Source: Polynucleobacter sp. SHI8
GTDB lineage: Bacteria; Pseudomonadota; Gammaproteobacteria; Burkholderiales; Burkholderiaceae
Direction: 5' to 3'
Length of the DNA stretch: 64,000 nucleotides
Assembly: GCF_027944005.1 (NCBI RefSeq)
Contig: NZ_AP027204.1
Location: 1,860,001 to 1,924,000 of the forward strand
The notes under the pieces are model-generated. The model saw only the letters and a list, made by a program, of their open reading frames with translations, made no database searches and had not been told where the DNA came from. Positions 34,608 through 43,323 of this stretch are shown one piece after another. The first letter of the stretch is position 1. Every line of letters begins with the position of its first letter. Position numbers and translations under genes: made by a program.

Positions 34608-35012
34608 TTATTGACCGATCGTTAATGTTTTTAACAACATCGACTTAGCTGCATTCATCGTATCGACGTTGGTTTGATATGAACGTGATGCGGACAACAT
34701 ATTGACCATTTCTTCTACAGGATTGACGTTAGGCATTGCAACATACCCTTTTTCATCAGCTTGTGGATGACCTGGCATATAAACTAATTTAGGTGGTGCT
34801 GTATCTTCAATCACTCTATCTACTTTTACACCGAGAGCATTGCTATTGGGTAATTGCGCAGCCATAAACTGTACTTGCTTAGCTTTGTAAGGTACTCCAC
34901 CTGGCGCACTTGCACTATCCGCATTGGCTAAATTACTAGCTGTCGTATTTAAACGCAATGACTGTGCCGACATTCCGGAAGCTGATATTTGAAAGACATT
35001 AAGTAATGACAT
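34608..35012 (-). CDS. flgC: Proximal rod protein FlgC (134 aa)
   Basis: FlgC is a proximal rod subunit. Conserved N-terminal (FQISASGMSAQSLRLNTTAS, NLANADSASAPGG) and C-terminal (NVNPVEEMVNMLSASRSYQT) motifs are both intact. It lies 5 bases after flgB. Confidence 0.97.
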   Translation of the reverse strand: MSLLNVFQISASGMSAQSLRLNTTASNLANADSASAPGGVPYKAKQVQFMAAQLPNSNALGVKVDRVIEDTAPPKLVYMPGHPQADEKGYVAMPNVNPVEEMVNMLSASRSYQTNVDTMNAAKSMLLKTLTIGQ

Positions 35013-35017
35013 AACTT

Positions 35018-35413
35018 TTATCCTTGCATGACGCTGTTAATGTTTTTAAAATTACTATTAATCAATGTGACTAAAGTTTCATATTGCAATGCGTTTTCAG
35101 CAAACTGCGATTGTTCGACATCCATATCTACTGTATTAGCATCTGCACTGCTTTGGAGTTGCTTTCTTGCTTGAACCTGAGCATTGCCGCTTGATGCATC
35201 TGTAACGTGACGTGGGTTAGTAGCAACTAAACCAGAACTTGTGCTTGATCCACTGAGGGCAGATTTCAAGGCTTGATTAAAGTCGATATCTTGTGCTTTA
35301 TAATTAGGCGTATCAGCATTGGCAATATTCGTAGCTAAGACTTGTTGGCGTTGTGAACGCAACTTCAGTCCCTGCTCCATGAATCCAATTTCTCGATCTA
35401 ATCTAGTTTGCAT
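35018..35413 (-). CDS. flgB: Proximal rod protein FlgB (131 aa)
   Basis: FlgB is the first proximal rod subunit and first gene of the minus-strand flg operon. The conserved core reads LKLRSQRQQVLATNIANADT and the C-terminus ETLVTLINSNFKNINSVMQG. I use ATG at 35413 (MQTRLDREIGFMEQG) because it matches the family N-terminus; a TTG at 35452 would add 13 residues unlike FlgB. Transcription probably starts in the region shared with flgA. Confidence 0.95.
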   Translation of the reverse strand: MQTRLDREIGFMEQGLKLRSQRQQVLATNIANADTPNYKAQDIDFNQALKSALSGSSTSSGLVATNPRHVTDASSGNAQVQARKQLQSSADANTVDMDVEQSQFAENALQYETLVTLINSNFKNINSVMQG

Positions 35414-35504
35414 TTTCAATTTACCAAAATAAAAAATTTTTGTTAACGACAAGAATTTCCATAACTTGAATCATATGTTGAATTTTGTGAACTAAATGCG
35501 TAAT

Positions 35505-35554
35505 AAGACCCCTAATTTGTTCTTTCTTTAATGCTTTAATGTTCCCCTATTTTC
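35505..35554. promoter_or_regulatory. Candidate operator repeats between flgB and flgA
   Basis: Two similar boxes, AAGACCCCTAATTTG at 35505-35519 and TTCCCCTATTTTC at 35542-35554, lie between the divergent genes. The first resembles a motif between fliE and fliF. They may mark a binding site for a shared activator of middle genes. No clear sigma-28 element is seen in 35414-35578. Confidence 0.35.
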
Positions 35555-35578
35555 TACTCTTTCCCTTAGAATGGAAGC

Positions 35579-36292
35579 ATGTATAGAACTTATAAATATT
35601 TTTTAGAATTAGTATTTTTTACGGTACTAATCTTATCTTCACAGGTGGGTTACGGAGTAAACACTGACACTCAAGATATGGGAGACCTCGTCTCGAAAGC
35701 AGAGCAATATTTAAAAATGAAGTTTGGTAATAACAATGATTCCAAAGTACAGGTTCAAGTACCAGAAGAAAATCTGAACCTTCCTGAATGTAAAAAGCTA
35801 GAATTTTTTACCCCTTCTAGCAATCCTGGGGCAAATGGTAATGTGCGTGTCTCTGCAAAATGTTTTTCACCACAACCATGGACAATTTATCTAAATGCTA
35901 GCGTTTCGCAAAAAAAGATCTATTACGTCAATAAAGTCAGATTAGAGTCAGGTCATATTATTGGTGAGGCTGATTTGATGGCTAAAAAAGATTTTCCTGA
36001 AAATATTCCATTTAATACGGTCAGTGACCCTCAACAAATCATCGGTAAAGCCGTGATCAGTACTATAGAAGCTGGAACTCCGATGATAGGAACCGGCCTA
36101 AAAAATGAATACATCATCAATTTCGGTCAAACCGTCAAAGTAGCAATCGGTGGATCTGGATTTCGAATTAACGCTGAGGGAAAAGCCATGAACAGTGCCG
36201 CATTAGGGCAAAATGTTCAGGTGAAGATGGCCTCAGGACAAATTATTAATGGAATTGCCCGTTCTGGAGGCCTTGTAGAGGTCCTGAAGTAG
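35579..36292 (+). CDS. flgA: P-ring chaperone FlgA (237 aa)
   Basis: FlgA is a periplasmic chaperone for P-ring assembly by FlgI. An N-terminal hydrophobic signal (YFLELVFFTVLILSSQVGYG) precedes the body. The SAF/ThiF-like C-terminal domain is recognisable (GQTVKVAIGGSGFRINAEGK, AALGQNVQVKMASGQIINGI). It diverges from flgB and precedes flgM by 90 bases containing a sigma-28 promoter. Confidence 0.94.
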   Translation: MYRTYKYFLELVFFTVLILSSQVGYGVNTDTQDMGDLVSKAEQYLKMKFGNNNDSKVQVQVPEENLNLPECKKLEFFTPSSNPGANGNVRVSAKCFSPQPWTIYLNASVSQKKIYYVNKVRLESGHIIGEADLMAKKDFPENIPFNTVSDPQQIIGKAVISTIEAGTPMIGTGLKNEYIINFGQTVKVAIGGSGFRINAEGKAMNSAALGQNVQVKMASGQIINGIARSGGLVEVLK

Positions 36293-36320
36293 TTTTTTTA
36301 AATTTTTATGAAATAAATGC

Positions 36321-36347
36321 TAAAGGTTTTCTAAAGGTGGTCGTTAA
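36321..36347 (+). promoter_or_regulatory. Sigma-28 promoter for flgM-flgN
   Basis: TAAAGGTT, 11 bases, GTCGTTAA. The -10 box is identical to that before flagellin 5 and the spacing is exact. FlgM control by FliA gives the usual feedback loop. Confidence 0.8.
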
Positions 36348-36382
36348 AGTGATTAAGACGTAATGTTTTTTTGGAGAATATG

Positions 36383-36688
36383 ATGAAAATCGATCAATTA
36401 GTTGCTAATATCCCTAGCGCAAAGGTTGGATCGGGTAATGCCAAATCGGCAAAATCTGTTGATGGAGCAAATGATGTCGCACAGAGTTCAGACTCAGTGC
36501 AGATTTCTGAAGATGCGAAAAGCATTGCTTCAGCTTCTTCATCTAGCGCTGTATTTGATGCGAAAAAAGTTGCTGATATCAAGGCAGCGATATCTGAAGG
36601 CCGTTTTCAGGTTAACTCTGAAATGGTCGCTGATGGTTTAATCGCATCTGTAAAGGACTTAATTCAATCCCGCTCGAATAAAGCATAA
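36383..36688 (+). CDS. flgM: Anti-sigma-28 factor FlgM (101 aa)
   Basis: FlgM binds FliA and blocks late gene expression until it is exported through the finished hook. The N-terminal half is disordered (Ser/Ala/Asp-rich); the C-terminal FliA-binding helices read KVADIKAAISEGRFQVNSEM and VADGLIASVKDLI. I use ATG 36383, six bases after GGAG; ATG 36380 and TTG 36371 are less suitable. It sits under its own sigma-28 promoter. Confidence 0.95.
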   Translation: MKIDQLVANIPSAKVGSGNAKSAKSVDGANDVAQSSDSVQISEDAKSIASASSSSAVFDAKKVADIKAAISEGRFQVNSEMVADGLIASVKDLIQSRSNKA

Positions 36689-36702
36689 GGATTTAGTGTC
36701 CC

Positions 36703-37170
36703 TTGGGTGAAAATCGTAATACCCTTCTTGAGCATTTTAAGAAGGAACTGGAAATGTCAAACGAACTTCTTACCCTCTTAAGTGAGGAAGAAGGGGCTTT
36801 GACACAACAGCTTTTACAAGAGCTACCTGATATTACTGTAAAGAAAAATACTCTGGTTCAAGCTTTCTTACAATTAAAAACCCAGCGTAATCAAGGGCTG
36901 ACTTCCTTTTCTATTCCAAAGGATGAATCTCTAATTCCACATTGGATTCAAGAACAAAATTCACCAGAATTGCACCAAATTTGGGATAAATTAATCCAAA
37001 TTCTCCAAAGTTGCCAACAAATCAACAACCAAAATGGTAAGATGATTCAAATGTTGAGTTCATCGAACCGTGCGGCCTTGCAAATTTTAGTTGGTAAAGA
37101 TCCAACACAAAGTATTTATGGTCCTGGAAGTGAATCTTCAAATATTTCAAAATTTAATATTCTTGGTTAA
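36703..37170 (+). CDS. flgN: FlgN-type flagellar export chaperone (155 aa)
   Basis: FlgN is the cytoplasmic export chaperone for FlgK and FlgL. The protein is helical, with an N-terminal ELLTLLSEEEGALTQ helix typical of FlgN. C-terminal NNQNGKMIQMLSSSNRAALQ resembles the conserved N-x-x-G-x-x-I box. TTG at 36703 is used as start, with AAGGA 11 bases upstream; the first in-frame ATG (36754) would remove part of the helix. Its position after flgM supports the call. Confidence 0.88.
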   Translation: MGENRNTLLEHFKKELEMSNELLTLLSEEEGALTQQLLQELPDITVKKNTLVQAFLQLKTQRNQGLTSFSIPKDESLIPHWIQEQNSPELHQIWDKLIQILQSCQQINNQNGKMIQMLSSSNRAALQILVGKDPTQSIYGPGSESSNISKFNILG

Positions 37171-37237
37171 TAATTTAAATTAATACAAAATTTAATACTT
37201 TTGTCAGATATTAGTAACTTTAAGGATTTAGCTGTAA

Positions 37238-37882
37238 ATGCAAAATAATTCATACAATATTGCTGTAGTTGATGATCATGCCATCGTCCGTCAAGGTCTT
37301 AAATTACTGATCAACTCACATGATCATCTAGAACTCGTTGCAGAAAGCGACGGCTCCGATAATATTGTTGATTTATGTGTTAAATCAAAACCCGACTTAC
37401 TGATGTTGGATATAACTTTGGCGAATACCAATGGTATTGAGCTCATCAAACAAATTAAAAAAGAAATCCCCAAGCTGCCTGTATTGATTTTTTCTATGCA
37501 TGATGAAAATTTATATGCCATGCACGCAATCAAAGCAGGAGCAGCCGGATATTTGCATAAAAATCAATCATTTGAGAAATATATTGAAGCGATTCAAACA
37601 GTTCTTGGAGGTAAAAAATACCTCAGTCCAACCATGGTTCAGCTCATTGCTGATCGTATCCACTCCGGCGATGATGAAAGCCCGCAAGATAAATTGTCAT
37701 TTAGAGAGTTTCAAACGCTCAAAATGCTTGCATCAGGTCTAACTGTTTCAGATATTGCTGAAAAATTGTTTCTTTCTGTCAAAACTATCAGCATGTATCG
37801 TAGTCGTATTTTGCAAAAATTAAAGCTCAAAAATAATTCTGAGCTGATCAGTTTTGCAATTAAAAACAATCTCTTAGACTGA
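37238..37882 (+). CDS. NarL/FixJ-family response regulator (214 aa)
   Basis: A two-component transcription regulator. The receiver domain is at about 6-120 with acidic pair Asp12-Asp13, phospho-acceptor Asp58 (LLMLDIT) and a Lys near 108. The C-terminal LuxR-type helix-turn-helix is at about 148-212 (LTVSDIAEKLFLSVKTISMY). It stands alone between flgN and flhB without a cognate kinase beside it. The hybrid kinase and HPt protein 8-10 kb downstream are possible partners. Its position suggests control of flagellar genes, and no flhDC is in the window. That role is inference. Confidence 0.9.
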   Translation: MQNNSYNIAVVDDHAIVRQGLKLLINSHDHLELVAESDGSDNIVDLCVKSKPDLLMLDITLANTNGIELIKQIKKEIPKLPVLIFSMHDENLYAMHAIKAGAAGYLHKNQSFEKYIEAIQTVLGGKKYLSPTMVQLIADRIHSGDDESPQDKLSFREFQTLKMLASGLTVSDIAEKLFLSVKTISMYRSRILQKLKLKNNSELISFAIKNNLLD

Positions 37883-37890
37883 ATATTTCA

Positions 37891-37906
37891 CCTTCAAACT
37901 TGAAGG
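37891..37906. terminator. Palindrome after the response regulator
   Basis: CCTTCA, AACT, TGAAGG: a perfect 6-bp hairpin just after the stop codon. It has no T run, so it is at best a weak terminator or a protein-binding dyad. The remainder of 37907-38019 shows nothing recognisable. Confidence 0.3.
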
Positions 37907-38019
37907 CTTGAATTGCAGTCAATTTACCTAGTTTTTCAAGGCTTAAATCGTTCTAATTTCCTGAATAATCTAATTGTTAGTAATTGTTTTAATCGATTAG
38001 AAAGTTTGAGGAAAGAGAA

Positions 38020-39189
38020 TTGGCTGAAGAAAGCGATTTGGAAAAAACCGAATCGGCCTCGCCCCGAAAAATAGAAAAAGCTCGAGAAGCTGGAGATATC
38101 CCTCGCTCTCGAGAATTAGCTACTTTCTCCATTCTTGCAGCGGCAACTGCCGGATTTTGGATGGTTGGGCAATCACTCTTCATTCATTTACGTCAACACA
38201 TGCGAGAAAGTTTAAGCTTTAAAAGCGCCCCTCAGCTTGACCCAGAACAACTCATCATCAATTACGCAAAAATGATGTTTGACTTAGTCGTTACTTTCGC
38301 CCCATTTATTGGCATCGTGATGATCACTGCCTTAGTTACCCCCATGCTGATTGGCGGATGGTCATTTACTGCAGGTAATTTAGCTCCCAAATTTAGCAAA
38401 TTAAATCCCATGAGCGGTCTAGCAAAAATTATTTCAATCAATTCTTTAGTGGAATTAATTAAGGCAATTGCAAAAGTGATTTTTATTTGCTTCGCAGCTT
38501 GGTACTTAATTGAGTCACACTTGATTGAAGTCATGTCTCTCATGTCCATGCCAATTGAAATCGGTGGTGCACATCAAATGGAATTAATCCTCCTGAGTCT
38601 TTCTGTCTTAGTCGGTACCTTGGCTGTGATTACGATGATTGATGTGCCCTATCAGTTGTGGAGTTATAACAAAAAACTCAAGATGACTAAGCAAGAGGTT
38701 AAAGATGAGGCAAAAGAGTCTGAAGGTAATCCTGAAATTAAAGCAAAAATTCGTCAACAACAACGTGAAATGGCGCGTCGTCGTATGATGACCAAAGTTC
38801 CTACGGCAGATGTGGTAATCACCAACCCAACCCACTATGCAGTTGCGCTTCAATATCCTGAGAATTCGAATCGCGCACCGATTGTTGTTGCAAAAGGTGT
38901 TGATGATATTGCGATGATCATTCGTGAACTTGCTACAGAACATCAAGTAATGATTGTGGAAGCACCGCCACTTGCTCGTGCGCTTTATACGATTACTGAT
39001 CTAGATGAAGAAATCCCCCCAACTTTATACAATGCCGTCGCACAAATATTGGCATATGTGTTTCAACTGCGTATGTCGAAAGACGCTGGTGAGGCTGTAC
39101 CTGATTTCCCGAAATTATTAGATCTACCAACCGGTTTGGATCCATACGATGCAATCAAGCCTGAAGCCACCATGACGGAGACTGCATAA
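38020..39189 (+). CDS. flhB: Flagellar export switch protein FlhB (389 aa)
   Basis: FlhB sets the substrate specificity of flagellar export. The N-terminus is the family start (AEESDLEKTESASPRKIEKA), beginning at a TTG codon behind GAGGAAAG. Four membrane helices occupy about 30-210. The cytoplasmic domain has the NPTH self-cleavage site at about residue 269 and the DEEIPPTLYNAVAQILAYVF end. It is the first gene of the flhBAFG-fliA-motAB operon and overlaps flhA by one base. Confidence 0.97.
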   Translation: MAEESDLEKTESASPRKIEKAREAGDIPRSRELATFSILAAATAGFWMVGQSLFIHLRQHMRESLSFKSAPQLDPEQLIINYAKMMFDLVVTFAPFIGIVMITALVTPMLIGGWSFTAGNLAPKFSKLNPMSGLAKIISINSLVELIKAIAKVIFICFAAWYLIESHLIEVMSLMSMPIEIGGAHQMELILLSLSVLVGTLAVITMIDVPYQLWSYNKKLKMTKQEVKDEAKESEGNPEIKAKIRQQQREMARRRMMTKVPTADVVITNPTHYAVALQYPENSNRAPIVVAKGVDDIAMIIRELATEHQVMIVEAPPLARALYTITDLDEEIPPTLYNAVAQILAYVFQLRMSKDAGEAVPDFPKLLDLPTGLDPYDAIKPEATMTETA

Positions 39190-41264
39190 TGGATTTTAAT
39201 AAAGTCATGAGGAATTTAAATGCAAAGGCGCTCACAGCGCCTTTGATTGTGATCATCATTTTGATGCTCATGGTTTTACCAATACCAGCATTCTTACTCG
39301 ATATTTTCTTTACCTTTAATTTAGGCTTATCCATCATTGTTCTTTTAACAGCTTTGTATACTGTTCGACCACTAGACTTTATGGCATTCCCATCTGTCTT
39401 GTTGGTCACAACCATGCTACGTTTATCTCTAAACGTAGCATCTACTCGTATTGTATTAACTGAAGGTCATACCGGCCCTGATGCTGCAGGTAAAGTGATT
39501 GAGGCTTTTGGTCACTTCTTAATCGGCGGCAATTATTTGGTTGGTCTTATTGTATTTATTATTCTGACCATCATTAACTTTGTGGTGGTGACTAAGGGTG
39601 CTGGTCGTATTGCTGAAGTAGGCGCTCGTTTTGCACTCGATGCGATGCCTGGTAAACAAATGGCGATTGATGCTGACTTAAATGCGGGCTTAATCGGTGA
39701 AGCTGATGCGCGTAAAAGAAGAACGGAAGTTGCTCAAGAGGCTGAATTTTATGGCGCGATGGACGGTGCTAGTAAATACGTTCGTGGTGACGCAGTTGCG
39801 GGTATCGTGATTACTGTCGTGAACATGATTGGTGGTCTGTTAGTCGGTATGATGCAACATAATTTAGAGTTTTCTCGTGCTCTTGAAACCTATACTCTTT
39901 TGGCAATTGGTGATGGCTTAGTGGCGCAAATTCCTTCTCTAGTGATTTCTCTTGCGGCAGGTGCGGTAGTTTCAAGAGTAGCGAGTGATCAAGATATCAG
40001 CAGCCAATTGGTCAACCAGATTTTTAAACGCACGCAAGTTCTCTATATTACTGCCGGTATTATTGGCATCATGGGTCTCATCCCTAAAATGCCCCACTTT
40101 TCTTTCCTCTCGTTAGCATTGATCTTGGCTGGATCTGCCTATTACTTTGCGAAAAAAATGGCGGCTGAAAAGTTAACTGAAACACCCGTTAAAGCTCCTG
40201 TAGCATCCCCCGAGTTAGAAGAAGCTACTTGGAAAGATGTCACGCCCATCCAAACTCTTGGACTTGAAGTGGGTTATCGCTTAATTTCTCTCGTTGATAA
40301 AAATCAAAATGGTGAATTATTAAGTCGTATTAAAGGGATTCGGAAAAAATTTGCTCAAGAAATTGGCTTTCTTCCTCCTTCCGTTCATATTCGTGACAAT
40401 TTAGAACTTCGTCCGACTGCTTATCGAATTACTTTAAAGGGTGTTGAAATCGGGACTGGTGAAGCACACGTGGGTCAGTTTATGGCGATTAATCCTGGTA
40501 TGGTTTCTGGCGAACTCGATGGTACTGTAACAACTGATCCAGCCTTTGGTTTACCGGCGATATGGATTGATGCAAATATTCGTGATCAAGCCCAAGCTTT
40601 AGGCTATACGGTCGTTGATGCAGGATCTGTGATTGCAACACACCTGAATCACTTAATTTCGATACACGCCTCTGAATTATTAGGAAGACAAGAATTACAA
40701 GCTTTACTTGATCATCTCAATAAAGAAGTACCTAAGCTCGGAGATGACCTTACACCAAAAGCTCTACCATTAACCGTTGTTCATAAAGTATTGCAAAACT
40801 TATTGGCTGAGGGTGTCAATATTCGCGATATGTTCACCATTGTTGAAACTTTGATTGAATACGCTCCTCAAAGTCAAGACACCAATGCCCTAACTTCACA
40901 AGTGCGTGTTGCTTTAGGCAGATCAATCGTCCAACAATTAGCGCCTGGCAATTCAGAATTGCCAGTAATGACTCTAGACACCAGATTAGAAAAACTTTTA
41001 CTGCAAAATCTGCAAACGAATAATGCTGGAGATACGGGTTTAGAGCCTGGCCTAGCTGATACCTTAGTACGTCAAACCATTGAGGCTGCTCAGATCCAAG
41101 AACAGCTGGGGCATACCCCTGTCCTTTTAGTGCCTCATCAATTGCGCAACACTTTAGCAAAGTTTTTACGTAGAACACTTCCACAATTACGTGTTCTATC
41201 ACAAGCAGAACTTCCTGATAACCGATCAATTAAAGTAACTAACCTTGTAGGAGCACTTGGATGA
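39189..41264 (+). CDS. flhA: Flagellar export gate protein FlhA (691 aa)
   Basis: FlhA forms the nonameric export platform. Eight membrane helices fill the first ~330 residues, with the conserved FHIPEP-region motif (GDAVAGIVITVVNMIGGLLV) and the loop AGRIAEVGARFALDAMPGKQ. The large cytoplasmic domain (about 350-690) is complete. Its end overlaps the flhF start by four bases. Confidence 0.98.
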   Translation: MDFNKVMRNLNAKALTAPLIVIIILMLMVLPIPAFLLDIFFTFNLGLSIIVLLTALYTVRPLDFMAFPSVLLVTTMLRLSLNVASTRIVLTEGHTGPDAAGKVIEAFGHFLIGGNYLVGLIVFIILTIINFVVVTKGAGRIAEVGARFALDAMPGKQMAIDADLNAGLIGEADARKRRTEVAQEAEFYGAMDGASKYVRGDAVAGIVITVVNMIGGLLVGMMQHNLEFSRALETYTLLAIGDGLVAQIPSLVISLAAGAVVSRVASDQDISSQLVNQIFKRTQVLYITAGIIGIMGLIPKMPHFSFLSLALILAGSAYYFAKKMAAEKLTETPVKAPVASPELEEATWKDVTPIQTLGLEVGYRLISLVDKNQNGELLSRIKGIRKKFAQEIGFLPPSVHIRDNLELRPTAYRITLKGVEIGTGEAHVGQFMAINPGMVSGELDGTVTTDPAFGLPAIWIDANIRDQAQALGYTVVDAGSVIATHLNHLISIHASELLGRQELQALLDHLNKEVPKLGDDLTPKALPLTVVHKVLQNLLAEGVNIRDMFTIVETLIEYAPQSQDTNALTSQVRVALGRSIVQQLAPGNSELPVMTLDTRLEKLLLQNLQTNNAGDTGLEPGLADTLVRQTIEAAQIQEQLGHTPVLLVPHQLRNTLAKFLRRTLPQLRVLSQAELPDNRSIKVTNLVGALG

Positions 41265-42478
41265 AAGTTCAACGTTTTATAGGTGTCAATGGGCGCGAAG
41301 CGCTTGGACTAGTCAGAATGGCGCTAGGACCTGAAGCCATGATACTGTCCAATCGAACCGTGGCTCAGGGTATTGAAATCCTCGCTTGCAGCTCTCAAGA
41401 CTTTAACGGCATTATTGAAAGTTCTGATCAAGGAGTTTCCTCATCGCCTGTCGTTCGTGCTGAACCTAGATTAACTCAAGCCTATACTCCTCCTCCAGCT
41501 AAAGTGATGCCCGATATTTCTGAGTTAATGGGTGAATTAAGAGCAATGAGAAACTCTCTAGAGTCCCAGATTGCGGAGATATCATGGGTGGGTAATCGAG
41601 ATAAAACACCTGCTAAAAATGGCATATTAAGAGAACTTCTTAATTTAGGGTTTAGCGCTAGTTTGTCTCGTTATTTATCAGAAAATGCTCCCGCTCAAAT
41701 GAATCTTGAAGAAGGCTTGCAGTGGTCCAAAAATGTCTTGATTCGTAATTTAACGGCGATTAATAGCGATAACCAGTTTTTAGATGATGGCGGTGTGTAT
41801 GCCTTAGTAGGTCCTACTGGTGTTGGTAAAACAACCACAACAGCAAAATTAGCAGCACGCTATGTGATGCGTCATGGTGCTAAAAATCTTGCTCTGATTA
41901 CAACGGATGGTTACAGAATTGGTGCTCATGAACAATTACGTATTTATGGCAAGATTTTAGGTGTCATGGTGCACTCGGTCAAAGATGAAGTTGATCTGCG
42001 TATTGCCCTAGAGGAATTGAAGTCAAAACATATGGTTTTGATTGACACTGTTGGTATGAGTCAGCGTGATCAAATGGTTACTGAACAAATTTCGATGCTC
42101 AATGGCACTAAATTTCCTGTTAAACGCTTGCTATGTCTAAATACGACGAGCAATATTGAAACTCTCAATGAAGTAGTCTCCTCTTATCGTGGTTCTGGTG
42201 TTGAAGGCTGTATCCTAACTAAGCTGGATGAAGCTGCTGTATTAAGCAATGCCATTGATGTAGTGCTTCGTCAAAAATTGCGTTTATTCTATGTAGGTAC
42301 AGGACAACGCGTGCCAGAAGATCTTGAAGTGGCAAATGCCAAGTCTTTAGTAGAAAGTTCATTTAAAAAGTTAGAGAACTCTGACTCCAATCAATTCGAA
42401 GATTCAGAGCTCTCAACATTGATGTCAACGAAATCAGCTCGTGAGGATGCGAGTGTGAGGGGTATTTATGTTGCATAG
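41261..42478 (+). CDS. flhF: Signal-recognition-type GTPase FlhF (405 aa)
   Basis: FlhF marks the cell pole for flagellum assembly in polar-flagellate bacteria. The SRP-type NG domain has the P-loop GPTGVGKTTTTAKLA near residue 184, then ITTDGYRIGAHEQLRIYGKI and the G4 TKLDEA motif. The N-terminal basic B domain is present. The C-terminal extension after ~345 is acidic and Ser-rich. It overlaps flhG by 11 bases, and FlhG normally stimulates its GTPase. Confidence 0.96.
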   Translation: MKVQRFIGVNGREALGLVRMALGPEAMILSNRTVAQGIEILACSSQDFNGIIESSDQGVSSSPVVRAEPRLTQAYTPPPAKVMPDISELMGELRAMRNSLESQIAEISWVGNRDKTPAKNGILRELLNLGFSASLSRYLSENAPAQMNLEEGLQWSKNVLIRNLTAINSDNQFLDDGGVYALVGPTGVGKTTTTAKLAARYVMRHGAKNLALITTDGYRIGAHEQLRIYGKILGVMVHSVKDEVDLRIALEELKSKHMVLIDTVGMSQRDQMVTEQISMLNGTKFPVKRLLCLNTTSNIETLNEVVSSYRGSGVEGCILTKLDEAAVLSNAIDVVLRQKLRLFYVGTGQRVPEDLEVANAKSLVESSFKKLENSDSNQFEDSELSTLMSTKSAREDASVRGIYVA

Positions 42479-43322
42479 TATGATGGAAGATCAAGCTGCA
42501 GGACTGCGAAGGATGCTTGGCAAGCCTTCGACGAAGAACTTTATCGTTCTCTCAGCTATCCCTAGCACACACAAGAACACCTTGCTATTCAATTTGGCCT
42601 CTACAGTTATTCATGCGGGCAATAGCTCACACTTGATAGATGCGAGGATGGATCAATCAGGCATTAGTTCTCGTCTCAAAACACAACTAAAATCTAATTT
42701 ATGGGATCTTTCTATCACGAATCAACCAATGCATTTAGGGTTTTATGAATTTATGCAAGGCGGTCGTATTAGTCAATTAGCAAGCATTCCTACCTCTCAA
42801 ATCATTCATCACACTTCCAAATTAGAACTTTTATCAAAAACGCTTCAAAACTTATCAAATGATTCTAATATTTGGTTCATTGATACTGAATTAAAAATGG
42901 ATAATCCGTTCTTAATTCCGGAGTTTTCTGAAAGTGAAGTCATACTCATTGTTTCAAGTACTGCAGCGTCCATAAAAAACGGCTATGGCCAATTGAAAAA
43001 TATCGCAAATACCGTTGGACGTCGAAGAGTGGCTTTATTGGTCAATCATGCTGAAGAGTCTCAAGCGCAATTAGTATATAAAAACATCGCAACTGCAGCT
43101 AAAAACTATTTATCAATTCCACTAAGTTACTTGGGTCATATTCCTGAAGATGACTATCTCGTTAAATCTTCCATGCTAGGTAAATCGATTATCGATGCAT
43201 TCCCACTATCCAAGTCGTCCCAAGCTTTTCGATCGATTACTGAAATTCTGATTGATCAAAAATTACACCAGCATTTTGTAGCTAAATCGATTAACTCCCA
43301 ACCGATTGTATTGGAGCACTAA
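42468..43322 (+). CDS. flhG: FlhG-like protein with degenerate ATPase site (284 aa)
   Basis: It occupies the FlhG/FleN position and begins with the FlhF-activating peptide EDQAAGLRRML near residue 7, the hallmark of FlhG. The rest follows a MinD/ParA-like fold, but the deviant Walker A (normally KGGVGKT) reads SAIPSTHKNT. The glycine loop and signature lysine are lost. The later conserved D-T-x-A-G and PEPTA-like blocks are also altered (DTELKMD, SSTAAS). It may keep FlhF stimulation without ATP-driven dimerisation. GAGGGG precedes ATG 42468. fliA follows. Confidence 0.82.
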   Translation: MLHSMMEDQAAGLRRMLGKPSTKNFIVLSAIPSTHKNTLLFNLASTVIHAGNSSHLIDARMDQSGISSRLKTQLKSNLWDLSITNQPMHLGFYEFMQGGRISQLASIPTSQIIHHTSKLELLSKTLQNLSNDSNIWFIDTELKMDNPFLIPEFSESEVILIVSSTAASIKNGYGQLKNIANTVGRRRVALLVNHAEESQAQLVYKNIATAAKNYLSIPLSYLGHIPEDDYLVKSSMLGKSIIDAFPLSKSSQAFRSITEILIDQKLHQHFVAKSINSQPIVLEH

Positions 43323-43323
43323 A

